Below are positions 18,123-27,092 of a stretch of 64,000 nucleotides of DNA, in pieces (position 1 is the first letter of the stretch; the number at the start of each line of letters is the position of its first letter). The position numbers were made by a program, and so were the translations under genes. Source of the stretch: Halorubrum aquaticum. GTDB lineage: Archaea > Halobacteriota > Halobacteria > Halobacteriales > Haloferacaceae. The stretch spans positions 1-64,000 of the forward strand of contig NZ_FOPZ01000010.1 of assembly GCF_900113615.1 (NCBI RefSeq), given 5' to 3'. The notes beneath the pieces are model-generated. The model worked only from the letters and a program-made list of their open reading frames with translations, was not told the origin of the DNA and did no database searches.

Positions 18123-18273
18123 CTCCGTCCGTCGGTGTCTTCCACCATTACGGCCGGACCTGCCGCCGTTCGGCCCATGAAGGCTGCTATGACCCGTACG
18201 TCCGGGGTTCGAACGTTCCTGACGTCCTCGTAGGCGGCCGGATCCCTAGGAGGGGGATCCGTGCCGTTCGGAC

Positions 18274-18286
18274 GGCTATATAGACG
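18274..18286. promoter_or_regulatory. TATA-like element upstream of the HAD remnant and mscS
   Basis: GGCTATATAGACG lies between hisD and the HAD remnant. On the minus strand it could promote transcription through the remnant into mscS. It shares TATATAGACG with the element at 16547-16555, so both ends of the mscS-HAD block carry the same core. Confidence 0.4.
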
Positions 18287-18340
18287 GAGCCGCCGCGGCG
18301 GCCGGGCTCTCCTCTCCCGTCTTCGACCCTCCCGTCCCCG

Positions 18341-19618
18341 CTACTCGAACCGTTTCCGGACGCTCTCGGCGTGTGCCTCCAGCCCCTCCGCCTCTGCGAG
18401 CGTGGTCACGACGTCGGCGATCCCCGAGAGCGCCTCGCGGTCGAGCCGCTGGACGGTCGAGGAGCGCAGGAACGTGTCCACCGAGAGCCCGCCGTACCGC
18501 TTCGCGCCGCCGTTCGTCGGCAACACGTGGTTCGGCCCGGCCGCGTAGTCGCCCGCGGCCACCGGCGAGTACCCGCCGAGGAAGACGGAGCCGGCGTTCG
18601 AGATCCGGTCGAGCAGCGCCTCCTCGTCGTCGGCCATGATCGAGAGGTGCTCGGCGGCGTACTCCTCGGCGAACAGCACCGCCTCCGACATCGACCGCGC
18701 GTGGAGGACGCCGGAGGCGTCGTTCTCGAGGGCGGCCCGGACCGTCTCCGCGCGCTCGCGCTCGTCGACGCTCGCCTCGACCGCCCGAGCGACCGCGTCC
18801 GCGAGGTCGGCGTCGTCGGTGACGGCGACGACGGAGGCGTTCGGGTCGTGTTCGGCCTGTGCGAGCAGTTCGGCGGCGACGTACTCCGGGTCGGCCGTGT
18901 CGTCCGCGAGCACCAGCACCTCGCTCGGGCCGGCGAGGAAGTCGATCTCGACGTCGCCCTGTACCTCGGCTTTCGCCGCGGTCACCCACTTGTTGCCGGG
19001 ACCGACCACCTTCTCGACGGTCGTCACCGTCTCCGTCCCGTACGCGAGCGCCGCGATCGCCTGCGCGCCGCCGACCTGGTACACCGCGTCCGCGCCCGCC
19101 TCGTGGATCGCCGCGAGCGTGACGGGGTTCGGGTCGTCCGCGGGCGGGGTCGCGACGGAGACGTGGTCGACGCCCGCCACGACCGCCGGGATCACGCCCA
19201 TCAGCGCGCTGGAGGGATACGCGGCCGCGCCCCCGGGGACGTACACGCCCGCCCGGTCGATCGGCCGGAACCGGCGGCCCAGCTCGCGCCCCTCGAACGA
19301 CTCCCGCCAGTCCTCGGGCCGCTGGCGCTCGTGGAACGCCCGGACGTTGTCGGCGGCCTCGCGGACCGCCCCGAGGACCGGGTCGGCGGCGTCCTCGAGT
19401 TCGGCGTGCGCGCGGGCGGCCTCGTCGGTGATGTCGAGGTTGCCGACCGCCACCCCGTCGAACTCCTCGGCGAACTCGCGGACGGCCACGTCGCCCTCGG
19501 TGCGCACCCGGTCGACGATCCCCTCGACGTCCCCGCGGACCGCCTCGATTCCCGCGTCGCGCTCGAAGAGAGCGTGCCGCTCCGCGGGCGAGAGGTCGGC
19601 GACTGCTCGTACGTTCAT
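18341..19618 (-). CDS. hisD: Histidinol dehydrogenase
   Basis: A 425-residue HisD that oxidises L-histidinol to L-histidine with two NAD, the last step of histidine synthesis. The family signature is well preserved: GVYVPGGAAAYPSS, GADAVYQVGGAQAIAALAYG, KVVGPGNKWVTAAK, and DFLAGPSEVLVLAD with QAEHDPNAS downstream. The zinc-site His lies in YAAEHLSIMADD, and the C-terminal segment is NHVLPTNGGAKRYGGLSVDT. No other his gene is in the window, so it stands outside an operon, as is common in haloarchaea. Confidence 0.96.
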   Translation of the reverse strand: MNVRAVADLSPAERHALFERDAGIEAVRGDVEGIVDRVRTEGDVAVREFAEEFDGVAVGNLDITDEAARAHAELEDAADPVLGAVREAADNVRAFHERQRPEDWRESFEGRELGRRFRPIDRAGVYVPGGAAAYPSSALMGVIPAVVAGVDHVSVATPPADDPNPVTLAAIHEAGADAVYQVGGAQAIAALAYGTETVTTVEKVVGPGNKWVTAAKAEVQGDVEIDFLAGPSEVLVLADDTADPEYVAAELLAQAEHDPNASVVAVTDDADLADAVARAVEASVDERERAETVRAALENDASGVLHARSMSEAVLFAEEYAAEHLSIMADDEEALLDRISNAGSVFLGGYSPVAAGDYAAGPNHVLPTNGGAKRYGGLSVDTFLRSSTVQRLDREALSGIADVVTTLAEAEGLEAHAESVRKRFE

Positions 19619-19703
19619 GGGCTCACTCCGGGACGGCGGGAAAAGGGCGTTCCGGCTCGCGACGGGAGAACTGGAGGGGCGCTGGCGGGTCGTCGTCGCG
19701 TCC

Positions 19704-19913
19704 TCACTCCACCGGCCGGATCCCCGTCACGTCCAGCGTCGCCACCACCACGAGGCCGGCGAGGAGCGCGGCGGCGGCGAAGAGCAGCGGCGCGGAGAGC
19801 GCGACGGCCACCTCGTAGGGCGCGAGCAGCCGGGTCGTCCCGCGGACGACGAAGGCCGCGATCCCGAGTCCGAACGCGAGCAGCGCGAGCCGAACGAACC
19901 GTGCCCGGTCCAT
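19704..19913 (-). CDS. Small two-helix membrane protein
   Basis: A 69-residue protein with two hydrophobic helices (about 8-28 and 36-60) separated by a short loop. It starts 5 bases after the stop codon of the phytoene synthase gene on the same strand, which suggests co-transcription. I recognise no family. Its position beside a membrane-lipid-precursor enzyme may be significant, but this is conjecture. Confidence 0.65.
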   Translation of the reverse strand: MDRARFVRLALLAFGLGIAAFVVRGTTRLLAPYEVAVALSAPLLFAAAALLAGLVVVATLDVTGIRPVE

Positions 19914-19917
19914 CGGT

Positions 19918-20883
19918 TCAGTCGGTCCGGAGGGCGGTGTGGTCGTGTCGGCCGTGGCCGTGGCGACCGCGGTCGCGATCGAACCCGTGGCTCATCTCGT
20001 AGAATATCGCCTCCGGGTCGGGGTTCCACTGCCACTTCCAGCGGGTCCGGACGAGGAGCGAGAGCTTCCGCGTGAGCGAGAGCTCCGGCGTCGTCGAGAC
20101 GGTGTCGTACCCCAGATCGCGGATGAGCCGATGGTGGTCGGCGTACAACACCGCCGCCAGCAACACCGCGAGCTGGCAGTCCTCCGGGAGGTACTTGATC
20201 CCGGCGACGCCCTCCTCGTAGAGCCGCTCGGTCCGGACGAGTTCCTCGCGGATCGCCGCGCCCACGTCGTCGTCGAACTCCAGATCGAGGATCCGCTCCT
20301 CGCTCACGCCGTGTCGCCGGAGCGTCTCGAGCGGGAGGTAGATCCGGTCGCGCTCGACGGCGTCCTCGCGGACGTCCCGCAGGAAGTTCGTCATCTGGAA
20401 CGCCTCGCCGAGCCTCGTGGCGTGCGGTAGCGCCGTCTCCTCGGCCGCCGGATCGAGGTCCATGATCGCGGTCATCATCCGGCCGACCGCGGACGCGGAG
20501 CCGTCCATGTACGCCTCCAGGTCGGCGTACGTTTCGTACCGGTCGGCGTCGATGTCGCTCTCCATCGCGTCGATGAAGGCGTTCACGTCCTCCTCGGCGA
20601 TGCCGCGTTCGGCCCGCACCGACGAGAACGCGTCGAGCACCGGGTCGTCGGTCGGCTCCTCGCCGAGCGCCGCCCGGCGGAGCCGCTCGAGTTCGGCGCG
20701 CTGCTCGGCGGGCGGGGCCGTCTCCTCGGCGTCGACGATCTCGTCGGCGACGCGGAAGAACCCGTACAACACGTAGGTGGGATGACGGATCTCCTCGGGC
20801 AGCAAACGGGTGGCGACGTGGAACGTCTTCCCGGTGCGCCGCTGGATCCGCTTGCCCCGGGCAACCTGGCGTTTCTCTACCAT
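19918..20883 (-). CDS. crtB: Phytoene synthase (squalene/phytoene synthase family)
   Basis: A 321-residue trans-isoprenyl synthase that condenses two geranylgeranyl diphosphates to phytoene, the entry to bacterioruberin and retinal. Both Asp-rich motifs are visible: RVADEIVDAEE near residue 45 and the second in NFLRDVREDAVERDRIYLP. The N-terminus (KRIQRRTGKTFHVATRLLP) matches haloarchaeal CrtB. The C-terminal 20 residues are a His/Arg/Asp-rich tail. A small membrane protein gene follows 5 bases later. A 47-residue zinc-finger gene, also on the minus strand, begins 178 bases upstream. Confidence 0.93.
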   Translation of the reverse strand: MVEKRQVARGKRIQRRTGKTFHVATRLLPEEIRHPTYVLYGFFRVADEIVDAEETAPPAEQRAELERLRRAALGEEPTDDPVLDAFSSVRAERGIAEEDVNAFIDAMESDIDADRYETYADLEAYMDGSASAVGRMMTAIMDLDPAAEETALPHATRLGEAFQMTNFLRDVREDAVERDRIYLPLETLRRHGVSEERILDLEFDDDVGAAIREELVRTERLYEEGVAGIKYLPEDCQLAVLLAAVLYADHHRLIRDLGYDTVSTTPELSLTRKLSLLVRTRWKWQWNPDPEAIFYEMSHGFDRDRGRHGHGRHDHTALRTD

Positions 20884-21060
20884 GTTGACCCCTGAGACGC
20901 CGCGAGGAGGGTCGAGAGCGGGTCGCCCATCATGTACAACGGGTCGGCCCGCAGAACCATAACAGTTCCCACGCCCCGGATATTTTCGTCTCCGACCCGT
21001 GTGATACGTTCCCGACCGGTCACCCGGAATCGTCCCGTTCGGACGGGCCCCCGACGCCGG

Positions 21061-21204
21061 TCAGTAGAACGTGTCGCTACAGTCGTAGACGACCCCGTGA
21101 ACGGGACAGACGTACTTACAGTGTCGATGGACCATCGCCTCGCCGCAACGGGGACAGGGTCGCCCGCCGTGGTCGGCGTCGGACCGGTCGCTCGGTTCGC
21201 TCAC
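21061..21204 (-). CDS. 47-residue HVO-type zinc finger protein
   Basis: A small gene with a GTG start at 21204. The protein has a CPRCGEAM knuckle, then HRHCKYVCPVHG and ends YDCSDTFY. This gives two Cys/His clusters able to bind zinc. The composition and the ending are those of the small CPxCG-type zinc fingers that are widespread in haloarchaea. It has no other start in frame and is intact. It lies upstream of crtB on the same strand, which I believe is a recurrent neighbourhood in haloarchaea. Function unknown. Confidence 0.85.
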   Translation of the reverse strand: MSEPSDRSDADHGGRPCPRCGEAMVHRHCKYVCPVHGVVYDCSDTFY

Positions 21205-21259
21205 GGGTCCACCCACGGATCCCGTAGTGATAAACGGGCGTGCTCCCCCTCGTCGGAGG

Positions 21260-21871
21260 TCACTCCGCCGCCAGCGACCCGTACACCGACTCCGCGGTTC
21301 CCGCCGACTCGAACGGCAGCGTCAACACGCCGCCCCACTCCTCGTCGGTCAGCGCCGTCACGGTCGGCTCGTCGAGGTCGACGCGGCGGACCTCCTCGCC
21401 GTCGAGCGTCATCGACACCGCGAACGGCCCCGGCTCGTCGACCGCGCCGGACGCCTCGAGCCGTTCGCGGAACGACGCCTCCCCCTCCGCGGAAAGCGAC
21501 ATCCCGACGAGGTGCTCGCCCTCGTCCTCGGTGACCCCCTGGACGTAGTCGAGATCCGCGGCGTCGAAGAGGAGGTCTCCGGGTCCGTCGTCGCCCGACC
21601 CGCCGTCACCCGACCCGTCCTCGCGGAGGAGGCGGCCCTCGAACGGCGCGTCCGGATCGACCGCGACCGAGGTCGCCTCCCGCTCGTTCGAGCCCTCGGC
21701 GGACCCGCCGCTTTCCGGGTCGTCGTCGCCGCCCTCGCCGGCCGCGGTCGCGCCGTCTCCGGTTCCGTCACTGCCCCCACCGCCGACCGAGGCCGCCCCC
21801 GCGAAGCCGACGGCCCCGACCGCACACGCGGCCCCGAGCCCGCCGAGCACGCCGCGTCGAGAGAGTTCCAT
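21260..21871 (-). CDS. Tat-exported protein with SecD-head-like domain
   Basis: A 203-residue secreted protein. The N-terminus MELSRRGVLGGLGAACAVG is a twin-arginine signal with the RR pair at residues 5-6 and a hydrophobic core after it. Residues 35-75 are a Gly/Asp/Ser-rich linker. The C-terminal 110 residues (from GEHLVGMSLSAEGEASFRER on) resemble the P1 head subdomain of SecDF in layout. That similarity is only by eye. No SecDF genes are adjacent. It is probably lipid-free, as no lipobox Cys follows the signal. Confidence 0.7.
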   Translation of the reverse strand: MELSRRGVLGGLGAACAVGAVGFAGAASVGGGGSDGTGDGATAAGEGGDDDPESGGSAEGSNEREATSVAVDPDAPFEGRLLREDGSGDGGSGDDGPGDLLFDAADLDYVQGVTEDEGEHLVGMSLSAEGEASFRERLEASGAVDEPGPFAVSMTLDGEEVRRVDLDEPTVTALTDEEWGGVLTLPFESAGTAESVYGSLAAE

Positions 21872-21979
21872 ACGCGACCGTCCGCGCCGGGGCTCAAAAG
21901 GGTTACACGCCGATTAACGCGCCTGATAATCGTCGCGTCGGGTTCGTCCGGGGTCCGGCGTCCCGTTCCCGTGTCGGCC

Positions 21980-22558
21980 TCACGCGGACTCGAACCCGAC
22001 CGCCTCCAGCGTGGTCGTCTCGCCGAACAGCCAGTCGGCGTGCTCGACCGCGTACTCGCGGTGCTCCTCGGTGATGTAGCCGAGCGCGTCCTCAACGACG
22101 ACCGGGCGGTAGTCGCGGAGCCCGGCGCTGCCGGCGGTGTGGAGCACGCAGACGTTCGCGAGCGTCCCGCAGATCAGGAGGTCACGGACCCCGTGCGCGT
22201 CGAGAAAGCCCTCGAGATCGGTCCGGTAGAAGGCGTCGTAGGTGTGTTTCTCGACGACGTGGTCCGCCTCGCGGACGTCGAGGTCCGCGAGGAGTTCGGC
22301 GTCCCACGACCCCTCGACGACGTGTTCGCCCCATCGGTCGAACTCGTCGTAGTAGTGCGTGTCATCGAACTGTTCCGGTGGATGGACGTCGCGGGTGTAG
22401 ACCACCCGCGCACCGGCGTCGCGAGCGCGGGCGACGAGGTCGGTCACGGGCTCGACCGCCGCCTCGCTCGGCTCGGCGTAGAGGCTCCCGTCGGGGTGAC
22501 AGAACCCGTTTTGCATGTCCACGACGACCACCGCGGTGTCGGCCGGATCGTACGGCAT
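21980..22558 (-). CDS. Isochorismatase-family hydrolase, probable nicotinamidase
   Basis: A 192-residue cysteine hydrolase. The catalytic triad can be seen: Asp in VVVVDMQNGFCHPDG (near residue 14), Lys in VEKHTYDAFYRT, and the nucleophile Cys in GTLANVCVLHTA. The metal-ligand region DVHPPEQFDD also fits nicotinamidase. The predicted reaction is nicotinamide to nicotinate plus ammonia. NAPRTase, the next step of NAD salvage, is encoded 2 kb away at 24551, which supports this assignment over other isochorismatase-fold activities. Confidence 0.85.
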   Translation of the reverse strand: MPYDPADTAVVVVDMQNGFCHPDGSLYAEPSEAAVEPVTDLVARARDAGARVVYTRDVHPPEQFDDTHYYDEFDRWGEHVVEGSWDAELLADLDVREADHVVEKHTYDAFYRTDLEGFLDAHGVRDLLICGTLANVCVLHTAGSAGLRDYRPVVVEDALGYITEEHREYAVEHADWLFGETTTLEAVGFESA

Positions 22559-22688
22559 GATCGGTCGTTCGGCGTCCTCACACAAAAGATCGGACGACGT
22601 CCGAACCGCGATCGAGCGCGGAGGCGGCTCGGGCCGGAGCCGCAGTTCGACGGACAAACTACTTACCCGCCCCCTCGTAACCGACCGT

Positions 22689-24437
22689 ATGCGACGGGCT
22701 CTCCCCCTCGCGACGGCGCTCGCCCTGTTCGTTCTCCTCGTCGCGGGGACCGGCGGCGTCGCCGCGGCGGACGCGGCGGTCGCGGAGACCGCCGCCGACT
22801 GCGAGACCGAGGCCGACAACGAACTGGTCGGCTGTTGGAACGGGACCTACCACGCGGAGGAACTCGGGTTCGACCAGGAGGACGGGTTGACCGAGGCCCA
22901 ACTCGAGGCGCTGACCCACCGGAGCATGGCGCGCGTCGAGCGGCTCCGGGAGCGGCCCTTCCGGACGGGGGTGCCGGTCGAGACGGTCACGCGGGAGGAG
23001 TTCCGATCGGACGGAACCGGCAACGGAAGCGAGGGGACGGCGGACGGCGAGCGGTTCAACCGCTGGAACGACCAGGTGTGGAAGGCGCTCTTCGTCGTCG
23101 GCGAGGACGAATCGAGCGCGGAGGCGATCGACACCGTGTTCGGCGGCTCGGTCTCGGGGTTCTACTCGCCGGCCGACGACCGGATCGTCCTCGTGGTCGC
23201 GGAGGGCGAGGAGCTCCAGGTCAGCGAGTCGACGCTGATCCACGAGCTCACCCACGCGATGCAGGACCAGTACCACGACCTCGCCGCGCCGCGGTTCGTC
23301 GGCGCGACCCAGGACGCGGACCTCGCGGTCGACGGGATCGTCGAGGGCGAGGCGGTCTACGTCGAGGAGCGGTACGTCGACCGCTGTGAGACGAACTGGA
23401 GCTGTCTCGAGGCTCCCGACGCGAGCGGGTCCGGCGGATCCGCGGCCGACTACAACGTCGGGATCCTCCAGACGATCCTCCAGCCGTACTCCGACGGACC
23501 GTTCTACGTCGAGACGCTCGTCGAGGAGGACGGCTGGAGCGCGGTCAACGAGACGATGAACGACCCGCCGTCGACGACGGCGGAGGTCATCCACCGCGAG
23601 CCCGACTACGGGACCCACGAGATCGACTTCGAGGACGCCGCCGAGGGCGGCTGGGAGACGTACGCCGGCCAGGGCGTGAACGGCTCCGAGACCGCCGGGG
23701 AGGCGTCGATGTTCGTGATGTTCTGGTACCAGAGCTGGGAGTACGAGAACGCCGTTCTCGAACCCACGGGTGACATCGACGAGAACGTCGAGATCCACAC
23801 CGCCACCGACGAGCGGCTCCAGACGCGGTCGGCGTACAACTACGCGCACCGCGCGACCGCCGGCTGGGTCGACGACGAGCTGTACCCCTACCGCAACGAC
23901 GCGGGCGACGACGGGCGGGACGGTTACGTCTGGGTGACCGAGTGGCGAACGACGACGGACGCCCGGCAGTTCCGGTCGACGTACCGTCGGATGCTCGACG
24001 CGCACGGCGCGGAGCACCGCCCTAACGGGGTCCGCGAGATCGACGACGGCGACTTCCGCGGGGCCTACGGCGTCGAACGGAACGGCACGAGGGTGACGAT
24101 CGCCCACGCGCCGGAGCCCGAGGGCGTCCTCGAACTCCGCCCCGGGATCGACCTCGAGGAGCCCGCGTCGACGACGCCGGACGACGGGACGGACTCGGAC
24201 GACGGAGTGGACTCGAACGAGGGGACGAGCTCCACGGACGGTGCGGACGACGACGATCCGACGGCGGACGGGGGCTCGTCGGACGGCGACACGGGCGACA
24301 CGAGCGTCGGGGCCGACCCCGGCGACGGCAACGACGACGGGTCCACGGACGAGGGAGTGCCGGGCCTCGGCGTCGTCGCCGCGCTCGTCGCCCTGCTCTC
24401 CGTGACCGCGCTCCTCGCGCGTCGTTCGCGGCGGTAG
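22689..24437 (+). CDS. Hvo_1808-family surface protein with HExxH peptidase motif
   Basis: A 582-residue exported protein. A Sec signal peptide covers residues 1-26. The central domain contains STLIHELTHAMQDQYHD, an HExxH zinc-peptidase motif with a downstream Glu-rich GIVEGEAVYVEERY. This matches the haloarchaeal Hvo_1808 family of surface proteins. The C-terminus has an Asp/Gly/Ser/Thr-rich spacer (about 475-550), typical for glycosylated surface anchoring, then VPGLGVVAALVALLSV and a final Arg cluster. That is a PGF-CTERM-like sorting signal in which the tripeptide is PGL. It lies between the two NAD-salvage genes. Confidence 0.87.
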   Translation: MRRALPLATALALFVLLVAGTGGVAAADAAVAETAADCETEADNELVGCWNGTYHAEELGFDQEDGLTEAQLEALTHRSMARVERLRERPFRTGVPVETVTREEFRSDGTGNGSEGTADGERFNRWNDQVWKALFVVGEDESSAEAIDTVFGGSVSGFYSPADDRIVLVVAEGEELQVSESTLIHELTHAMQDQYHDLAAPRFVGATQDADLAVDGIVEGEAVYVEERYVDRCETNWSCLEAPDASGSGGSAADYNVGILQTILQPYSDGPFYVETLVEEDGWSAVNETMNDPPSTTAEVIHREPDYGTHEIDFEDAAEGGWETYAGQGVNGSETAGEASMFVMFWYQSWEYENAVLEPTGDIDENVEIHTATDERLQTRSAYNYAHRATAGWVDDELYPYRNDAGDDGRDGYVWVTEWRTTTDARQFRSTYRRMLDAHGAEHRPNGVREIDDGDFRGAYGVERNGTRVTIAHAPEPEGVLELRPGIDLEEPASTTPDDGTDSDDGVDSNEGTSSTDGADDDDPTADGGSSDGDTGDTSVGADPGDGNDDGSTDEGVPGLGVVAALVALLSVTALLARRSRR

Positions 24438-24550
24438 CCGATCGCGACGCGGACGCCGCCGGCACCACCCGTGCCGGAACCGCCCGCGGCGGCACCGCCC
24501 GCGCCGACGACACGGATGACTTTTCGTCCCCGCCGACCGAACGCCCGATC

Positions 24551-25711
24551 ATGAGCGAGTTCGACATCGTCGACGCCGAGGCGGTCCGGAGCGGGCGGGC
24601 CACCGACGCCTACTTCGACCGCACGGCGACCGCCCTCGAAGGCGCGGGACGGAACCCCCGCGTCGTCGCCGAGGTGACCGCGGACCAGTTCCCGACGGGG
24701 GAGTTCGAACTGCTGGCCGGAGTGAAGGACGCGGTCGCGCTGCTCTCGGGCCGCGACGTCGACGTCCACGCGATCCCGGAGGGTCGGCTGTTCGACGGCG
24801 GCCCGGTGATGCGGATCGAGGGCGAGTACCTCGAGTTCGCGCGGCTGGAGACGTCGCTTTTGGGCTTCCTCTCGCACGCCTCCGCCATCGCGACCGCCGC
24901 GCTCGACTGCCGGGTGGCCGCACCGGACTCGCAGGTGCTCTCGTTCGGCGCGCGCCACGTCCATCCCGCGATGACGGCCGCCGTGGAACGGTCGGCGCTC
25001 GTGGGGGGGTTCGACGGCTTCTCGCACGTCGCCGCGGGCGAGTTGATCGGCCGGGAGGCGTCGGGGACGATGCCGCACGCGCTCTCGATCTGTTTCGGTC
25101 GCGGCGAACAGGAGGCGGCGTGGCGCGCCTTCGACGAGGCGGTCGACGAGTCGGTTCCGCGGATCGCGCTCTGTGACACCTACTCCGACGAGGTCGACGA
25201 GGTCCTGCGGGCGGTCGACGCGCTCGGCGACCGGCTCGACGGGGTGCGCCTCGACACCACCGGCTCGCGCCGCGGCGACTTCAGGCACATCGTTCGGGAG
25301 GTGAACTGGGAGCTCGGCGCGCGCGGCCACGACGACGTCGCGGTCTACGTCTCGGGCGGGCTCGGCCCCGCCGACCTCCGGCGGCTCCGCGACGTCGTCG
25401 ACGGCTTCGGCGTCGGCGGCTACGTCTCCAACGCCGACCCGGTCGACTTCGCGCTCGACGTCGTCGCGGTCGAGGACGAGCCGGCGGCCAAACGCGGGAA
25501 GCTCTCCGGCGCGAAGGCGGTCTACCGCACCGCCGAGGGCGACCACGCGGTCGGGCTCGCCGACCGCGACGGGCCGGCGGGCGCGGAGCCGCTCATGGAG
25601 CCCGTGATCCGCGGCGGCGAGGTCGTCGCCGACGACGCGTTCGCTCTCGACGCGGCGACGGAGCGAGCGCTCGCGGACGCGGAACGGGTCGGGTACGGGT
25701 CGGAGGGGTAG
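24551..25711 (+). CDS. Nicotinate phosphoribosyltransferase
   Basis: A 386-residue NAPRTase-family enzyme that converts nicotinate and PRPP to nicotinate mononucleotide. Recognisable parts are LSFGARHVHPAM, the GTMPHAL segment with the catalytic His region, ALCDTYSDEVDEVLRAV, GVRLDTTGSRRGDF and the phosphate-binding VYVSGGLGPADLRRL. It pairs functionally with the nicotinamidase at 21980. The last codons lie within a 35-bp tandem repeat that continues past the stop. Confidence 0.92.
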   Translation: MSEFDIVDAEAVRSGRATDAYFDRTATALEGAGRNPRVVAEVTADQFPTGEFELLAGVKDAVALLSGRDVDVHAIPEGRLFDGGPVMRIEGEYLEFARLETSLLGFLSHASAIATAALDCRVAAPDSQVLSFGARHVHPAMTAAVERSALVGGFDGFSHVAAGELIGREASGTMPHALSICFGRGEQEAAWRAFDEAVDESVPRIALCDTYSDEVDEVLRAVDALGDRLDGVRLDTTGSRRGDFRHIVREVNWELGARGHDDVAVYVSGGLGPADLRRLRDVVDGFGVGGYVSNADPVDFALDVVAVEDEPAAKRGKLSGAKAVYRTAEGDHAVGLADRDGPAGAEPLMEPVIRGGEVVADDAFALDAATERALADAERVGYGSEG

Positions 25712-25785
25712 TCGGAGTCGTAGTCGGGTACGGGTCGGAGGCGGAGTCAGATCCGGGGTCGGGTACGACTGATCGCGATCTGGAG
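25688..25785 (+). repeat. 35-bp tandem repeat spanning the NAPRTase stop codon
   Basis: GTCGGGTACG begins at 25688, 25723 and 25758, an exact 35-bp period. The first 19 bases are identical in units one and two, and later parts are diverged. The first unit includes the end of the coding region and the stop codon. Confidence 0.75.
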
Positions 25786-25831
25786 GAGCGGAGCGGAGGT
25801 TGCGCGTCGGTCTCGATCGAGGTCGGGCCGA

Positions 25832-26434
25832 CTACAGTTCCTCGACCGCGCCGCCGTCCGCGCGCTCTCGGAACACCTGTCCCTCGATGAGCGTCACCAT
25901 GGTGTCCTCGTCCTGCCAGGCGGTCGGCGAGAGCTTCGCCTTGCGGCAGGCCCGCGAGAGGAACTCGGCGCCCGACCAGCCGTTCTCGACGGGAACCGTC
26001 GGGTAGAGCCAGCCGTGGGTGTTGCCGCCGTCGACGGCGACGCCGTGGGTGCCGATCTCGAGGTCCTCGAGCGGGTCGTTCGTGAGGACGGTGTTCGAGA
26101 CGATACAGACGGAGACGGTGAGGTTCTCGAGCTCCTTCGGCTCGACTTCGGACCCGCAGGAGTCGCCCGAGGCGGCCTTGATCGCGGCCTCGACGATGGC
26201 GTGTCCGAGTTGGTCCGACCCGTCCCACGCGCCGGCACACCCCCGCAGCCGGCCACGTCCGCGGGTGGATTCCAGTCGAACGAACGCGCCGGTTCGCGCG
26301 TAGAACGCCTCGCGCATGCTTCCGGGTTGTTCGCGTTGCCCGTGTCGAACGAACGACTCGACCGCCTCGCGTGCGAGTTCGACCGCTCGTGCCCCGTCGT
26401 CGTACGACAGCCGAACGGTCTGTGCCTCGGACAT
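25832..26434 (-). CDS. AMMECR1-domain protein
   Basis: A 200-residue AMMECR1 (TIGR00296-type) protein of usual archaeal length. The family signature is visible as LRGCAGAWDGS near residue 67 and the LENLTVSVCIVSN region, then GVAVDGGNTHGWLYPTVPVE. The conserved Cys lies in RGCAG. In other genomes it sits with MEMO and radical-SAM partners (the AmmeMemoRadiSam set). No MEMO gene is near, although two radical-SAM genes follow upstream of it. Biochemical role unknown. Confidence 0.9.
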   Translation of the reverse strand: MSEAQTVRLSYDDGARAVELAREAVESFVRHGQREQPGSMREAFYARTGAFVRLESTRGRGRLRGCAGAWDGSDQLGHAIVEAAIKAASGDSCGSEVEPKELENLTVSVCIVSNTVLTNDPLEDLEIGTHGVAVDGGNTHGWLYPTVPVENGWSGAEFLSRACRKAKLSPTAWQDEDTMVTLIEGQVFRERADGGAVEEL

Positions 26435-26621
26435 ACACACTGTTAGCGGTGCTGACGACTTGAACGCTTCCCTTGATGGTGAACGTTCGTGATCGACCGG
26501 ATTCAGGCGTTCTGGAGGGCACATGACGCTTTTTTCGTCGTTTTCGGCGTTCATCGATGCGGCATTTCTTTACTGATGGTCGAGCGTCCCGGGGAACGAC
26601 CGCCGGTCGCGTCGCTCGCGG

Positions 26622-27040
26622 GCGTGAGCGGACTGAGGGGAGTAAGCCCCCTTCGGTTCGTCCCGACATTCGGCTGAGCGTCCGCGCCGTGGCCGGACTA
26701 CCTGATGGCGCGGACTTGCACCGGCGAGGATTCGCCGTTCCATCCGTTCCCGCCCGTCTCATAACGTGGCGCTACCGCCTCGGGGCGGCAGCACCACGCG
26801 TGCCCTCATCGGGTTAACTCCCTTCCCTTGCGGGTCGGTTCGCGCGTTCGCGGGTGATCCCGCGAGCGCCGCGGCCGCCGAGGCGACCGCGCGAATCACG
26901 GGTCGGGGCGGGGGGTGTCGTTGCTGTTCCAGAGCCAGCCGTCTCCGACTCCGGGCGTGTGCCCGGTCGCCCGTCCGGCCGGTGGGGGGACTTTCCTCAT
27001 GCTAAAGGCACGGGAGTCGGGCTCCCTCTGTCCGCTCGCT
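26622..27040 (-). ncRNA. rnpB: RNase P RNA (archaeal type A)
   Basis: The minus strand carries RNase P RNA landmarks in the right order. GAGGAAAGTCC (conserved region I) lies at 26988-26998, just after a CGTGC/GCATG hairpin that can be P3. Near the 3' end are AGCCGAATGTCGGG (26662-26675, conserved region V) and GGGGGCTTACTCCCC (P4 3' strand). The termini pair as P1: GAGCGGAC near 27036 with GTCCGCTC at 26626-26633. The size, about 420 bases, fits haloarchaeal forms. A GCTTATTCC element at 27056-27064 is a likely TATA box. Exact ends are estimates. Bases 26435-26621 hold no gene that I can support. Confidence 0.93.
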
Positions 27041-27092
27041 TCTATCCCCGCGCTCGGAATAAGCGATTCGGTCGGGACGGCGCTCGCCCCCG

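Noticed and set aside
18195..18220. GGGGTTCGAAC, like a tRNA T-loop, next to the HAD remnant
   Set aside because: The bases on either side do not pair as a T-stem (CGGGG against GTTCC), and no anticodon or acceptor stem can be drawn on either strand.
26489..26677. 62-codon plus-strand frame beginning MIDRIQAFW
   Set aside because: It overlaps the 3' part of RNase P RNA on the other strand and has no promoter or coding-like composition.
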